From Patagioenas fasciata (lineage: Eukaryota > Chordata > Aves > Columbiformes > Columbidae): a stretch of DNA of 64,000 nt. Location of the stretch: NCBI RefSeq assembly GCF_037038585.1, contig NC_092540.1:10528501-10592500 (forward strand), in the 5' to 3' direction. The position numbers and the translations under genes are program-made. The notes below the pieces were generated by a model, which was not told the DNA's origin, made no database searches, and saw only the letters and a program-made list of their open reading frames with translations. How positions within the stretch are numbered: position 1 is the first letter of the stretch; every line of letters starts with the position of its first letter. This document shows, one piece after another, positions 21,580 through 34,100 of the stretch.

Positions 21580-21585
21580 TTTATT
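21580..21585 (-). terminator. Mirrored possible poly(A) signal
   Basis: AATAAA on the minus strand is the inverted counterpart of 17783-17788, with the same GT-rich downstream context. It would end a minus-strand transcript coming out of the right-hand satellite toward the spacer. Confidence 0.4.
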
Positions 21586-21636
21586 GAGAAAGCAGAGTCA
21601 GGATGTACCAGTAGTCCGATCAGTGACCTTCTAAGG

Positions 21637-24600
21637 CAAAGTGGGGTCCTGGGATGTCACAAGGGGCCCCAGTGACAAAGAGGGTCCCCATGGTGCCACA
21701 ATGGGCCCTGGGGACAAAGGGAGTCACCAGGATGTCACAATGGGCCCTGGGGACAAGGGGGGTCCCACCCTGTAACAATGGGCCCTGGGGACAAAGTAGG
21801 GCCCCAGGATGTCACAATGGGCCCTGGGGACAAATGGGGTCCTGGGACGTCACAATGGGTCCTGGGGATAAAGGGGGTCCCCAGGATGTCACAATGGGCA
21901 CTTGAGACAAAGGTGGGGTCCCCATTGTGTCACAATGAGTCCCCAGTGACAAGAGGGTTCCCCATGGTGTCACAATGGGCCCTGGGGACAATTGGGGGTC
22001 CTGGGATGTCACAATGGGCCCTGAGGACAACAGGGGGTCCACACGGTGTCAAAATGGGCCCTGGTGACATATGGGGCAGCCCAGGATGTCACAATGGGCC
22101 CTGGGGACAAAGAGGGGTCCCCAGGATGTTCACAATGGGCCCTGGAGACAGTGGGGGGTCCAGAAATGTCACAATGGGCCCTGGGGACAAAGGGGGCTCC
22201 CCAGGATGTCACAATGGGCTTTGGGGACAGAGGGGGTCCCCACGGTGTCACAATGGGCCCTGGGGACAAATGGGGGTCCCCTGAATGTCACAATGCACCC
22301 TGAGGACAATGGGGGGTCCTGGGATGTCACAATGGGCCCTGGGGACACAGGGGTCCCCAGGATGTGATAATGGGTTCTGGGGACAAGTGGGGTCCCCAGG
22401 ATGTCACAATGGGCACTGGGGGGAAAGGGGTGGTCCCCATGGTGTCACAATAGGCCCAAGTGACAAGGAGGGTCCCCACGGTTCCACGATGGGCCCTGGG
22501 GACAACGGGGTCCACTGGATGTCACAATGGGCCCTGGGGACATAGGGAGGTCCTAGGATGTCACAGTGGGCCCTGGGGACAAAGTGGGGTGCCCTGAATG
22601 TCAGAATGGGACCTGGGGACAAAGGGGGTCCTGGGATGTCACAATGGGCCCCAGTGACAAAGGGGGTCCCCATGGCGTCACAATGGGCCCTGGGGACAAA
22701 GGGGGTTCCCCAAGATGTCTCAATGGGCCCTAGAGACAATGGGGAGTCCTGGAACATCACAATGGGCCCTGGGGACAAAGTGGGGTCCTGGGACGTAACA
22801 ATGTGCCCTGGGGAAAAGGGAGGGTCCCCAGGATGCAACAATGGGCCCTGGGGACAAAGTGGGGTCTCCTGAATGTCAAAATGGGCCCTGGGGACAAGGG
22901 GGGACCCCATGGTGTCACAATGGGCCCTGGGGACAAAGAGGGGTCCCCTGAACATCACAATGGGCCCTGGGGACAAAGTGGGGTACCCTGAATGTCAGAA
23001 TGGGACCTGGGCACAAAGGGGGTCCTGGGATGTCACAATGGGCTCCAGTGACAAAGGGGGTCCCCATGGTGCCAAAATGGGCCCTCAGGACAAAGTGGGT
23101 CCCCAGGATGTCACAATGGGCCCTGGGGTCAAAGGGGGTCCTGGGACGTCACAATAGGCCCTGGCGACAAAGGCGGTCCCCATGGTGTCACAATGGGCCC
23201 TGGGGACAAAGAGGGGTTGCCTGAATGTCACAATGGCCCCTGGGGACAAAGGAGGGTCCCCAGGATCTCAAAATGGGCCCTGGGGACAAGGGGGGACCTA
23301 CAATGTCCCAATAGGTTCTGGGGACTAAGGGGGTCCCCAGGATGTCACAATGGGCCCTGGGGATAACGGGGTGTCCTGGGACGTCACAATGGCCCCTGGG
23401 GATAATGGGGGATCCCCAGGGTGACACAATGGGCCCTGGGGACAATGGGGGTACCCACAGTGTCAGAACGGGCCCTGGGGAAAAAGTGGAATCCTGCAAT
23501 GTCACAATGGACCCTCAGGACAAGGGGGGGTCCCCATGGTGTCACAATGGCTCCCTAGTGACAAGGGGTTCCCCATGATGTCTTGATGGGCCCTGGGGAC
23601 AATTGGGGGGTTCTGAGATGTCACAATGGCCCCTGGGGACAATGGGGTTCCCCATGGTGCCACAATGGGCCCTGGGGACAATTGGGGGGTCCGGAGATGT
23701 TGCAATGGGCCCTGGGGACAAGGGGGCCCCCAGGATCTCACAATGGGCCGTGGGGACAAAGAGGGGTCCCCAGGATGTCACAATGGACCCTGGGGACAAT
23801 GGGGGGTCCTGGGACGTCACAATGGGCCCTGGGGAAAAAGGGTTCCCCAAAATGTCACAATGGGCCCTGGGGACAATGGGGGTCCCCAGGATTTCACAAT
23901 GGGCCCTGGGGACAACGGGGGTCCTGACGGTGTCACAATGGGCCCTTGGGCCAAAGGCTGTCCCCTGAATGTCAAAATGGGCCCTGGGGACAATGGGGTT
24001 CCCCAGGATGTCACAATGGGCTCTGGGGACCATGGGGGGTCCGGGAACGTCACAATGGGCCCTGGGGACAAGGGGGGTCCCCACGGTGTCACAATGGGTC
24101 TTGGGTACAAAGTGGGGTCCTGGGATGTCACATTGGGCCACAGTGACAAAAGGGGTCCCCATGGTGCCCCAATGGGCCCTGGGGACAAAGGGGTCCCCAT
24201 GGTGCCACAGTGGGCCCCAGTGACAAAGGGGGTCCCCACGGTGTCACAATGGGCCTTGGGTACAAACTGGGGTCCTGGGGTGTCACACTGGGCCACAGTG
24301 ACAAAAGGGGGCCCCATGGTGCCACAATGGGCCCTGGGGACAAAGGGGGTCCCCAGGATGTCACAATGGGCCCTGGGGAGAAAGAGGGGGTCCCCATGGT
24401 GTCACAATGGGTCCCGAGTGATAAGGGGGGTCCCCACGGTGCCACAATGGGCCAGAGGGACGAGGCGGTCCCCATGATGTCACAATGGGCCCTGGGGACA
24501 ATGAGGTGTGCCCAGGATGTCACAATGGGCCCTGAGGACAAGGGGGGGTCCCCATGCTGTCACAATGGGTTACCAGTGACAAGGGGGGTCCACATGGTGT

Positions 24601-26092
24601 CACGATGGGCCCTGGGGACAAAGGTGGGTCCCCATGGTGTCACAATGGACCCTGGGGACACACGGGGGTCCCTATGGTGTCACAATGGGTCCCCAGTGAC
24701 AAGTGGGGTCCTGAGATGTCACAATGGGTCTTTGGGACAAAGGGGGGTCCCCAGGATGTCACAATGGGCCCTGGGGACAGTGGGGGTCCCCATGGTGTAT
24801 ACAATGGGTCCCCAGTGACAAAGAGGGTCCCCAGGATGTCACAATGGGCCCTGGGGACAAAGGGGGTCCTGGGACTTCACAATGGGCCCTGCGTACAAGG
24901 GCGGGTCCCCAGGAGGTCACAATGGGCCCTGGGGGCAAAGGGGGCTCCTGGGATGTGACAATGGGCCCTCGAGTCAAAGGGGTGTCCCCATGGTGTCACA
25001 ATGGGCCCTGAGGACAATGGGGGGTCCTGGGATGTCACAATGGGCACTGGGAAGAAAGAGGGGTCCCCAGGGTGCCACTATGGGCCCTGGGGACAAGAGG
25101 GTCCCCAGGATATCACAATGGGCCTTGGGGACAACGAGGGTTCCGACGGTGTCACAATGTGCCCTTGGGAAAAAGGCTGTCCCCTGAATGTCACAATGGG
25201 CCCTGGGGACAATGGGGGTCCCCAGGATGTCACAATGGGCTCTGGGGAGAAAGGGGTGGTCCCCATGGTGTCACAATGGGCCCAAGTGACAAGGAGGGTC
25301 CCCATGGTTCCACGATGGGCCCTGCGGACAACGGGGTCCACCGGATGTCACAATGGGCCCTGGGGACAAAGGGAGGTCCTAGGATGTCACAGTGGGCCCT
25401 GGGGACAAAGTGGGGTCCCCTGACTGTCACAATGGGAGCTGGGGACAAAGGGGGTCCTGGGATGTCACAATGGGCCCCAGTGACAAAGGGGGTCCCCATG
25501 GTGTCACAATGGGCCATGGGGACAAAGGGGGGTCCTCGGATGCCACAATGGGCCCTCGGGACAACTGGGGGGTCCTCAGATGTCGCAATGGGCCCTGGGG
25601 ACAATGGGGGGTCCCCACGGTGCCACAATGGGTCCCCAGTGACAAGGGGAGTCCCCAGGATGTCACAATGGGCCCTGGGGAAAAAGGGGGGTCCTGGGAT
25701 GTCACAATGGGCCCTTGGGAAAAAGGCTGTCCCCTGAATGTCACAATGGGCCCTGGGGACAATGGGGGTCCCCAGGATGTCACAATGGGCTCTGGGGACA
25801 ATGGGGGGTCCTGGAATGTCACAATGGGCCCTAGGGACAAAGGTTGGTCCCCAGGTTGTCACAATGGGTCCTGGGGACAACTGGGGGTCCCCAGGATGTC
25901 ACAATGGGCCCTGGGGACAAGGGGGATACCCACGGTATCAAAATGGGCCCTGGGGACAAAGGGAGGTCCCCAGGATGTCACAATGGGCCCTGGGGATGAC
26001 GGGGGGTCCTGGGACGTCACAATGGGCCCTGGGGACAATGGGGCGTCCTGATATGTTACAATGAGCCCTGGGCACAACTGGGGGGTCCTTAG
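21637..26092 (+). repeat. 39-bp minisatellite, G-rich, first block
   Basis: About 4.45 kb of the 39-bp unit: TCACAATGGGCCC, then TGGGGACAAAGGGGG, then a variable tail such as TCCCCAGGATG, TCCTGGGACG, TCCCCATGGTG or TCCCCTGAATG. Its variant order mirrors the left array (16238-17731) with about 1.9 kb of extra sequence. The block ends in three degenerate TGGGGGGTCCTTA-like repeats before the ERVL fragment. Confidence 0.95.
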
Positions 26093-26118
26093 ATGGGGGG
26101 TCCTTATGTGGGGGGTGA

Positions 26119-26805
26119 TGGTTAAAGTGTAAGTATGGAGAAGCTTGGCAGATTGATTATATTACACTTCCACAAACACGTCAAGGTAAGCGTTATGTAC
26201 TTACAATGGTGGAAGCAACCACTGGATGGTTGGAAACATCTGCCGTACCTCATGCTACAGCCCGAAATACCATCTTGGGCCTTGAGAAGCAAGTCCTTTG
26301 GTGGCCGGGTACGCCAGAAAGAATTGAATCAGACTATGGTACTCATTTCAAAAACAGTATTATAGACAATTGGGCCAAAGAACATGGTATTGAGTGGGTG
26401 TATCATATTCCATATCATGCACCAGCCTCTGGGAAAACTGAAAGGTACAATGGTTTGTTAAAAACTACACTAAAGGCACTGGGTGGTGGAGCCTTTAAAA
26501 ACTGGGATTCACATTTAGCAAAAGCCACTTGGTTGGTCAACACCAGGGGATCAACCAATCGAGCCGGGCCTGCCCAATCAGAAATTCTATGGACTGTGGA
26601 AGGAGATAAAGTCCCTGTAGTACACATGGAAAATATGTTAGGAAAGGCAGTCTGGGTTCCTCCTGCCTCAGGCACAGGCAAACCTATTCGTGGGATTGTT
26701 TTTGCCCAGGGACCTGGCAGCACCTGGTGGGTGATGCTTAAGGATGGAGAAGTTCGGTGTGCACCTCAAGGGGATTTGATTTTAGGTGAAAATGTGCAAT
26801 GCTGA
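26119..26805 (+). pseudogene. ERVL integrase fragment (pol 3' end)
   Basis: The frame opens after a stop at 26116-26118 and runs 228 codons to TGA at 26803-26805. All three integrase catalytic carboxylates are present: Asp at residue 13 (QIDYI), Asp at 72 (ESDYG) and Glu at 108 (GKTERYN), a D-58-D-35-E spacing. A C-terminal SH3-like segment rich in W and G follows. The N-terminal HHCC zinc domain and all upstream pol are missing. There is no internal stop, but without a start, promoter or upstream pol it cannot be a working gene. Confidence 0.9.
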
Positions 26806-27161
26806 ACTGTACGATGTGAATTGCCACACTAACAATGTTTAATAAGTGTCTTTCAGATCAAGACAATGGTGATGAAACCAGCGCTGGCTTCTTCGAGTGG
26901 CGCCCGACACCTTCTTGGAAGTTGGTGTCCTTAACCCACCAACAGGGGTCATGAGATGCACTTGGACCATTTTCCCTGCCCTGGGAGACTGTGGTGACAA
27001 AATGAACTTAATGAACTTTTCAAAGGATGGTCCACTGATTAATTACTCCTGTGTATATATGTACATATGTATATATATATATATATAGTAGTAGTGATTA
27101 ATTAGATTGTATTGATAGATTGTATTGATAAGGTTTAAGTATTCAGTGAATGTCATATGAT
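26806..27161 (+). other. Non-coding 3' internal region of ERVL
   Basis: This region has no env and no recognisable frame. It contains a TA-rich microsatellite at about 27051-27088 (TATATG and TATA runs). Confidence 0.7.
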
Positions 27162-27172
27162 AAGGGGTGGAA
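27162..27172 (+). other. ERVL polypurine tract
   Basis: AAGGGGTGGAA lies immediately before the LTR start TGTCCTGG at 27173. Confidence 0.75.
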
Positions 27173-27832
27173 TGTCCTGGTTTTGTTAAAAACAAGTTTC
27201 TCTTTTAGTGAATTTGCCTGTCAGCTCAAGCCTTCATGTCAGCTGCATTTTCCTGGAGAACCAGACACATGTTTTGGTTAAACCCAGCAAGGGAATGCAA
27301 ACTTATTGACAAGCACAGATGGACATCTCGCGAGAGGGGCAACGAGAAACTGGTGATGGAGAGACTGACCAACGGTGAATAACATTCCATTCACGTGAAT
27401 ACTTCATATAAAAGTGGGAGATCACGAGGATCTCGCCCCTTTTCCCTTTCTCCCTTTTTTCCTCATGGCTGACATCAGGAGAGGACCTTGCTGGTCGTCC
27501 CTGCGAACGGAGGCCAGTGAGAGACTGAATCCAGCTCCGGTTGGCTGCAGAGTCCAATCCAGGACTTTGGGTGCTGGCTCTGCAGTTGCTCAGACTTACA
27601 AGATGGGTTTTGTATATTTGTATCATTTTCTCTGTTCTTATCAGTAGCATCAGTAAAACATCTTGAACTTTTCCAGCTCTCTCCCCTCTGTGCTTCTTCC
27701 CCTCCCGATCGCCTGTGCTGAGTGGGAAGGGGGGAGAGGGAGGGGCAAAAGGGGGAATTGGGGGGGGGGAGAGGAGGTTGACAACACATCTGCCAGGGTT
27801 TGATTGTCACCCCGCAATCCTAACCCTCGACA
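27173..27832 (+). repeat. ERVL 3' LTR
   Basis: This 660-bp LTR begins TGTCCTGGTTTTG, the common start of avian ERVL-type LTRs, and ends CCCTCGACA. A TATA-like CATATAAAAG at 27405-27414 divides U3 from R. Its first bases recur at 8395-8445. The end is defined by the abrupt return of the 39-bp satellite. Confidence 0.8.
27405..27414 (+). promoter_or_regulatory. LTR TATA box
   Basis: CATATAAAAG lies about 230 bp into the LTR, a suitable position for the viral core promoter. It is followed by a CT-rich stretch. Confidence 0.55.
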
Positions 27833-28192
27833 GGGACAAAGGGGGTCCTGGGATGTCACAATGGGCCCTGGGGACAAAGGGCGGTCGCCAGGATATCACA
27901 ATGGGCTCTGGTGACAATGGGGTCCCCAGGATGTCACAATGGGCCCTGGGGACAAGTTGGGGTCCCCTGAATTTCACAATGGGCCCTGGGGACAAAGAGG
28001 GCTCCCCAGCATATCACAATGGGCCCTGGGGACAATGGGGGGTCCTGGGACGTCACAATGGGCCCTGGGGACAAGGGGGGGTCCTGGGATGTCTCAATGA
28101 GCCCTGCGGACAAGGGTGGTACCCACGGTGTCACAATGGGCCCTGGGCACAACGGGGGGTCCCCATAGTGTCACAATGGGTCCTGGGGACAA

Positions 28193-31100
28193 TGGGGGGT
28201 CCTGGGACGTCACAATGGGCCCTGGGGACAAGGGGGGGTCCCCAGGATGTCACAATGGGCCCTGGGGACAAAGGGGGTCCCCAGGATGTCACAATGGGCC
28301 CTGGGGACAAAGGGGGTCCCCACGGTATCAGAATGGGCCCTGGGGACAAGGGGGGTCCCCTGAATGTCACAATGGGCCCTGGGGACAATGGGGGGTCCTG
28401 GGATGTCACAATGAGCCCTGCAGACAAGGGTGGTACCCACAGTGTCTCAATGGGCCCTGGGCACAAGGGGGGGTCCCCATAGTGTCACAATGGACCCTGG
28501 GGACAAGGGGGTGCCGAGGATATCACAATGGGCCCTGGGGACAATGGGGGGTCCTGGGACCGCACAATGGGCCCTGAGGACAACGGTGGGTCCCCTGAAT
28601 GTCAAAATGGGCCCTGGGGACAAAGGGGGGTCCGCAGGATGTCACAATGGGCACTGGGGACAAAGGGGGGGTCCCCAGGATGTCACAATGGGCCCCGGGG
28701 ACAATGTGGGGTCCTGGGATTTCACAATGGGCCCCAGTGACAAAGGGGGTCCCCTGAATGTCACAATGGGTCCTGGGGACAATGGGGGGTCCTGGGACGT
28801 CATAATGGGCCCTGGGGACAAGGGGGGGTCCCCAGGATGTCACAATGGGCCCTGGGGACAAAGAGGGGTCCCCCGAATGTCACAATGGGCCCTGGGGACA
28901 GGGGGGTGCAGTGGATGTCACAATGGGCCCTGGGGACAATGGGGGGCATCCAGGATGTCAGAATGAGTCATGAGGACAAGGGGGGGTCCCCATGGTGTCA
29001 CAATGGGTCCCCAGTGACAAGGAGGGGTCCCCATGGTGTCACAATAGGCCCTGGGGACAAAGTGGGGTCCAAGAATGTCACAATGGGCCCTGGGGACAAA
29101 AGGGGTTGCCATAGTGCCACAATGGGCCCTGGGGTCAAAGTGGGTCTCCATGGTGCTACAATGGGCCCTGGGGACAAAGGGGGGTCCTGGGATGTCACAA
29201 TGAGCCCTGGGGACAAAGGGGGTGTCCCCATGGTGCCACAACGGGCCCTGGGAGGAAGGGGATGGCCAGGATGTCACAATGGGTCCTGGGGAAAATGGGG
29301 GGTGCCCAGGATGTCACAATGGACCCTGAGGACAAGCGGGGGTCTCCATGGTGTCACAATGGGCCCCAGTGACAAAGGGGGTCCCCTGAATGTCACAATA
29401 GGTCGTGGGGACAATAGGGGGTCCTGGGACGTCACAATGGGCCCTGGGGACAAGGAGGGATCCCCAGGATGTCACAATGGGCCCTGGGGACAATGGGGGG
29501 TCCTGGGACGTCACAATGGGCCCTGGGGACAAGGGGGGGTCCCCAGGATGTCACAATGGGCCCTGGGGACAAAGAGGGGTCCCCTGAATGTCACAATGGG
29601 CCCTGGGGACAAGGGGGTGCAGAGGATGTCACGATGGGCCCTGGAGACAATGGGGGGTCCTGGGACATCACAATGGGCCCTGGGGACAAGGAGGGATCCC
29701 CAGGATGTCACAATGGGCCCTGGGGACAATGGGGGGTCCTGGGACGTCACAATGGGCCCTGGGGACAAGGGCGTGCCGAGGATGTCACAATGGGCCCTGG
29801 GGACAATGGGGGGTCCTGGGATGTCACAATGGGCCCTGGGGACAAGGTGGGGTCCCCAGGATGTCACAATGGGCCTTGGGAACAAGGGGGTCCCCCAGAT
29901 ATCACAATGGGCCCTGGGGACAATGTAAGGTCCTGGGCTGTCACAATGGACCCTGAGGACAAGGGGGGACCCCAGGATGTCACAATGAAATCTTGGGACA
30001 AAGGGGGTCCCCAGGATGTCACAATGGGCCCTGGGGACAAAGGGGGTCCCCACGGTGTCAGAATGGGCCCTGGGGACAAGGGGGGTCCCCTGAATGTCAC
30101 AATGGGCCCTGGGGACAATGGGGGGTCCTGGGATGTCACAATGAGCCCTGGGGACAAGGGTGGTACCCACGGTGTCACAATGGGCCCTGGGCACAAGGGG
30201 GGGTCCCCATAGTGTCACAATGGACCCTGGGGACAAGGGGGTGCCGAGGATGTCACAATGGGCCCTGGGGACAATGGGGGGTCCTGGGACCTCACAATGG
30301 GCCCTGAGGACAATGGTGGGTCCCCTGAATGTCAAAATGGGCCCTGGGCACAAAGGGGGGTCCGCAGGATGTCACAATGGGCATTGGGGATAAAGGGGGG
30401 GTCCCCATGGTGTCACAATGGGCCCAAGTGACAAGGAGGGTCCCCACGGTGCCACGATGGGTCCTGGGGACAAGGGCATCCCCCAGATGTCACAATGGGT
30501 CCTGGGGACAATGGGAGGCCCCAAGGTGTTCAGAACGAGCCCTGGGGACAAAGTGGAATCCTGGAATGTCACAATGGCCCCCAGTGACAAAGGGGTTCCC
30601 CATGGTGCCACAATGGGCCCTGGGGACAAAAGGGGTCCCCAGGATTTCACAATAGCACTGGGGACAAAGGGGGGTCGTGGGATGTCACAATGGGCCCTGG
30701 GGACAAGGGAGATCCCCATGGTGTCACAATAAGCCCTGGGGACAAAGGGTGGTCCTGGGACATTTAAATGGGCCCTGGGGACAAAGGGGGGACCCCAGGA
30801 TGTCACAATGGGCCCTGGGGACAAAGGGGGGTCCCCATGGTGTCACAATGGGCCCTGGGGACAAGGGGGTCCCCCAGATATCGCAATGGGCCCTGGGGAC
30901 AAAGTAAGGTCCTGGGCTGTCACAATGGACCCTGAGGACAAGGGGGGTCCCCAGGATGTCACAATGAAGTCTTGGGACAAAGGGGGCCCCCAGGATGTCA
31001 CAATGGGCCCTGGGGACCAGGGGGGGTCCTGGGACGTCACAATGGGCCCTGGGGACAAGGGGGGGTCCCCAGGATGTCACAATGGGCCCTGGGGACAAAG

Positions 31101-34100
31101 GGGGTCCCCAGGATGTCACAATGGGCCCTGGGGACAAAGGGGGTCCCCACGGTATCAGAATGGGCCCTGGGGACAAGGGGGGTCCCCTGAATGTCACAAT
31201 GGGCCCTGGGGACAATGGGGGGTCCTGGGATGTCACAATGAGCCCTGCAGACAAGGGTGGTACCCACAGTGTCTCAATGGGCCCTGGGCACAAGGGGGGG
31301 TCCCCATAGTGTCACAATGGACCCTGGGGACAAGGGGGTGCCGAGGATATCACAATGGGCCCTGGGGACAATGGGGGGTCCTGGGACCGCACAATGGGCC
31401 CTGAGGACAACGGTGGGTCCCCTGAATGTCAAAATGGGCCCTGGGGACAAAGGGGGGTCCGCAGGATGTCACAATGGGCACTGGGGACAAAGGGGGGGTC
31501 CCCAGGATGTCACAATGGGCCCCGGGGACAATGTGGGGTCCTGGGATTTCACAATGGGCCCCAGTGACAAAGGGGGTCCCCTGAATGTCACAATGGGTCC
31601 TGGGGACAATGGGGGGTCCTGGGACGTCATAATGGGCCCTGGGGACAAGGGGGGGTCCCCAGGATGTCACAATGGGCCCTGGGGACAAAGAGGGGTCCCC
31701 CGAATGTCACAATGGGCCCTGGGGACAGGGGGGTGCAGTGGATGTCACAATGGGCCCTGGGGACAATGGGGGGCATCCAGGATGTCAGAATGAGTCATGA
31801 GGACAAGGGGGGGTCCCCATGGTGTCACAATGGGTCCCCAGTGACAAGGAGGGGTCCCCATGGTGTCACAATAGGCCCTGGGGACAAAGTGGGGTCCAAG
31901 AATGTCACAATGGGCCCTGGGGACAAAAGGGGTTGCCATAGTGCCACAATGGGCCCTGGGGTCAAAGTGGGTCTCCATGGTGCTACAATGGGCCCTGGGG
32001 ACAAAGGGGGGTCCTGGGATGTCACAATGAGCCCTGGGGACAAAGGGGGTGTCCCCATGGTGCCACAACGGGCCCTGGGAGGAAGGGGATGGCCAGGATG
32101 TCACAATGGGTCCTGGGGAAAATGGGGGGTGCCCAGGATGTCACAATGGACCCTGAGGACAAGCGGGGGTCTCCATGGTGTCACAATGGGCCCCAGTGAC
32201 AAAGGGGGTCCCCTGAATGTCACAATAGGTCGTGGGGACAATAGGGGGTCCTGGGACATCACAATGGGCCCTGGGGACAAGGAGGGATCCCCAGGATGTC
32301 ACAATGGGCCCTGGGGACAATGGGGGGTCCTGGGACGTCACAATGGGCCCTGGGGACAAGGGGGGGTCCCCAGGATGTCACAATGGGCCCTGGGGACAAA
32401 GAGGGGTCCCCTGAATGTCACAATGGGCCCTGGGGACAAGGGGGTGCAGAGGATGTCACGATGGGCCCTGGAGACAATGGGGGGTCCTGGGACATCACAA
32501 TGGGCCCTGGGGACAAGGAGGGATCCCCAGGATGTCACAATGGGCCCTGGGGACAATGGGGGGTCCTGGGACGTCACAATGGGCCCTGGGGACAAGGGGG
32601 GGTCCCCAGGATGTCACAATGGGCCCTGGGGACAAAGAGGGGTCCCCTGAATGTCACAATGGGCCCTGGGGACAAGGGGGTGCAGAGGATGTCACGATGG
32701 GCCCTGGAGACAATGGGGGGTCCTGGGACATCACAATGGGCCCTGGGGACAAGGAGGGATCCCCAGGATGTCACAATGGGCCCTGGGGACAATGGGGGGT
32801 CCTGGGACGTCACAATGGGCCCTGGGGACAAGGGCGTGCCGAGGATGTCACAATGGGCCCTGGGGACAATGGGGGGTCCTGGGATGTCACAATGGGCCCT
32901 GGGGACAAGGTGGGGTCCCCAGGATGTCACAATGGGCCTTGGGAACAAGGGGGTCCCCCAGATATCACAATGGGCCCTGGGGACAATGTAAGGTCCTGGG
33001 CTGTCACAATGGACCCTGAGGACAAGGGGGGACCCCAGGATGTCACAATGAAATCTTGGGACAAAGGGGGTCCCCAGGATGTCACAATGGGCCCTGGGGA
33101 CAAAGGGGGTCCCCACGGTGTCAGAATGGGCCCTGGGGACAAGGGGGGTCCCCTGAATGTCACAATGGGCCCTGGGGACAATGGGGGGTCCTGGGATGTC
33201 ACAATGAGCCCTGGGGACAAGGGTGGTACCCACGGTGTCACAATGGGCCCTGGGCACAAGGGGGGGTCCCCATAGTGTCACAATGGACCCTGGGGACAAG
33301 GGGGTGCCGAGGATGTCACAATGGGCCCTGGGGACAATGGGGGGTCCTGGGACCTCACAATGGGCCCTGAGGACAATGGTGGGTCCCCTGAATGTCAAAA
33401 TGGGCCCTGGGCACAAAGGGGGGTCCGCAGGATGTCACAATGGGCATTGGGGATAAAGGGGGGGTCCCCATGGTGTCACAATGGGCCCAAGTGACAAGGA
33501 GGGTCCCCACGGTGCCACGATGGGTCCTGGGGACAAGGGCATCCCCCAGATGTCACAATGGGTCCTGGGGACAATGGGAGGCCCCAAGGTGTTCAGAACG
33601 AGCCCTGGGGACAAAGTGGAATCCTGGAATGTCACAATGGCCCCCAGTGACAAAGGGGTTCCCCATGGTGCCACAATGGGCCCTGGGGACAAAAGGGGTC
33701 CCCAGGATTTCACAATAGCACTGGGGACAAAGGGGGGTCGTGGGATGTCACAATGGGCCCTGGGGACAAGGGAGATCCCCATGGTGTCACAATAAGCCCT
33801 GGGGACAAAGGGTGGTCCTGGGACATTTAAATGGGCCCTGGGGACAAAGGGGGGACCCCAGGATGTCACAATGGGCCCTGGGGACAAAGGGGGGTCCCCA
33901 TGGTGTCACAATGGGCCCTGGGGACAAGGGGGTCCCCCAGATATCGCAATGGGCCCTGGGGACAAAGTAAGGTCCTGGGCTGTCACAATGGACCCTGAGG
34001 ACAAGGGGGGTCCCCAGGATGTCACAATGAAGTCTTGGGACAAAGGGGGCCCCCAGGATGTCACAATGGGCCCTGGGGACCAGGGGGGGTCCTGGGACGT

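Larger units (their letters stand above)
20745..21636 (-). repeat. Right arm of GC-rich inverted repeat
   Basis: This 892-bp arm is the inverted copy of 17732-18485. The arms differ by 138 bp, fully explained by two extra minisatellite units on this side (five versus three). Outside that tract there is no net length difference and only scattered substitutions. The match runs on into the flanking 39-bp satellite for at least about 100 bp more. Confidence 0.9.
26119..27832 (+). mobile_element. 5'-truncated ERVL provirus inside the array
   Basis: Only the end of pol (integrase), a short non-coding region, the purine tract and the 3' LTR remain. Gag, RT and the 5' LTR are absent, and no env is present between the pol stop (26805) and the LTR, as expected for ERVL. 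The 39-bp satellite resumes at 27833 in the same orientation, so the fragment interrupts the array. Confidence 0.9.
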
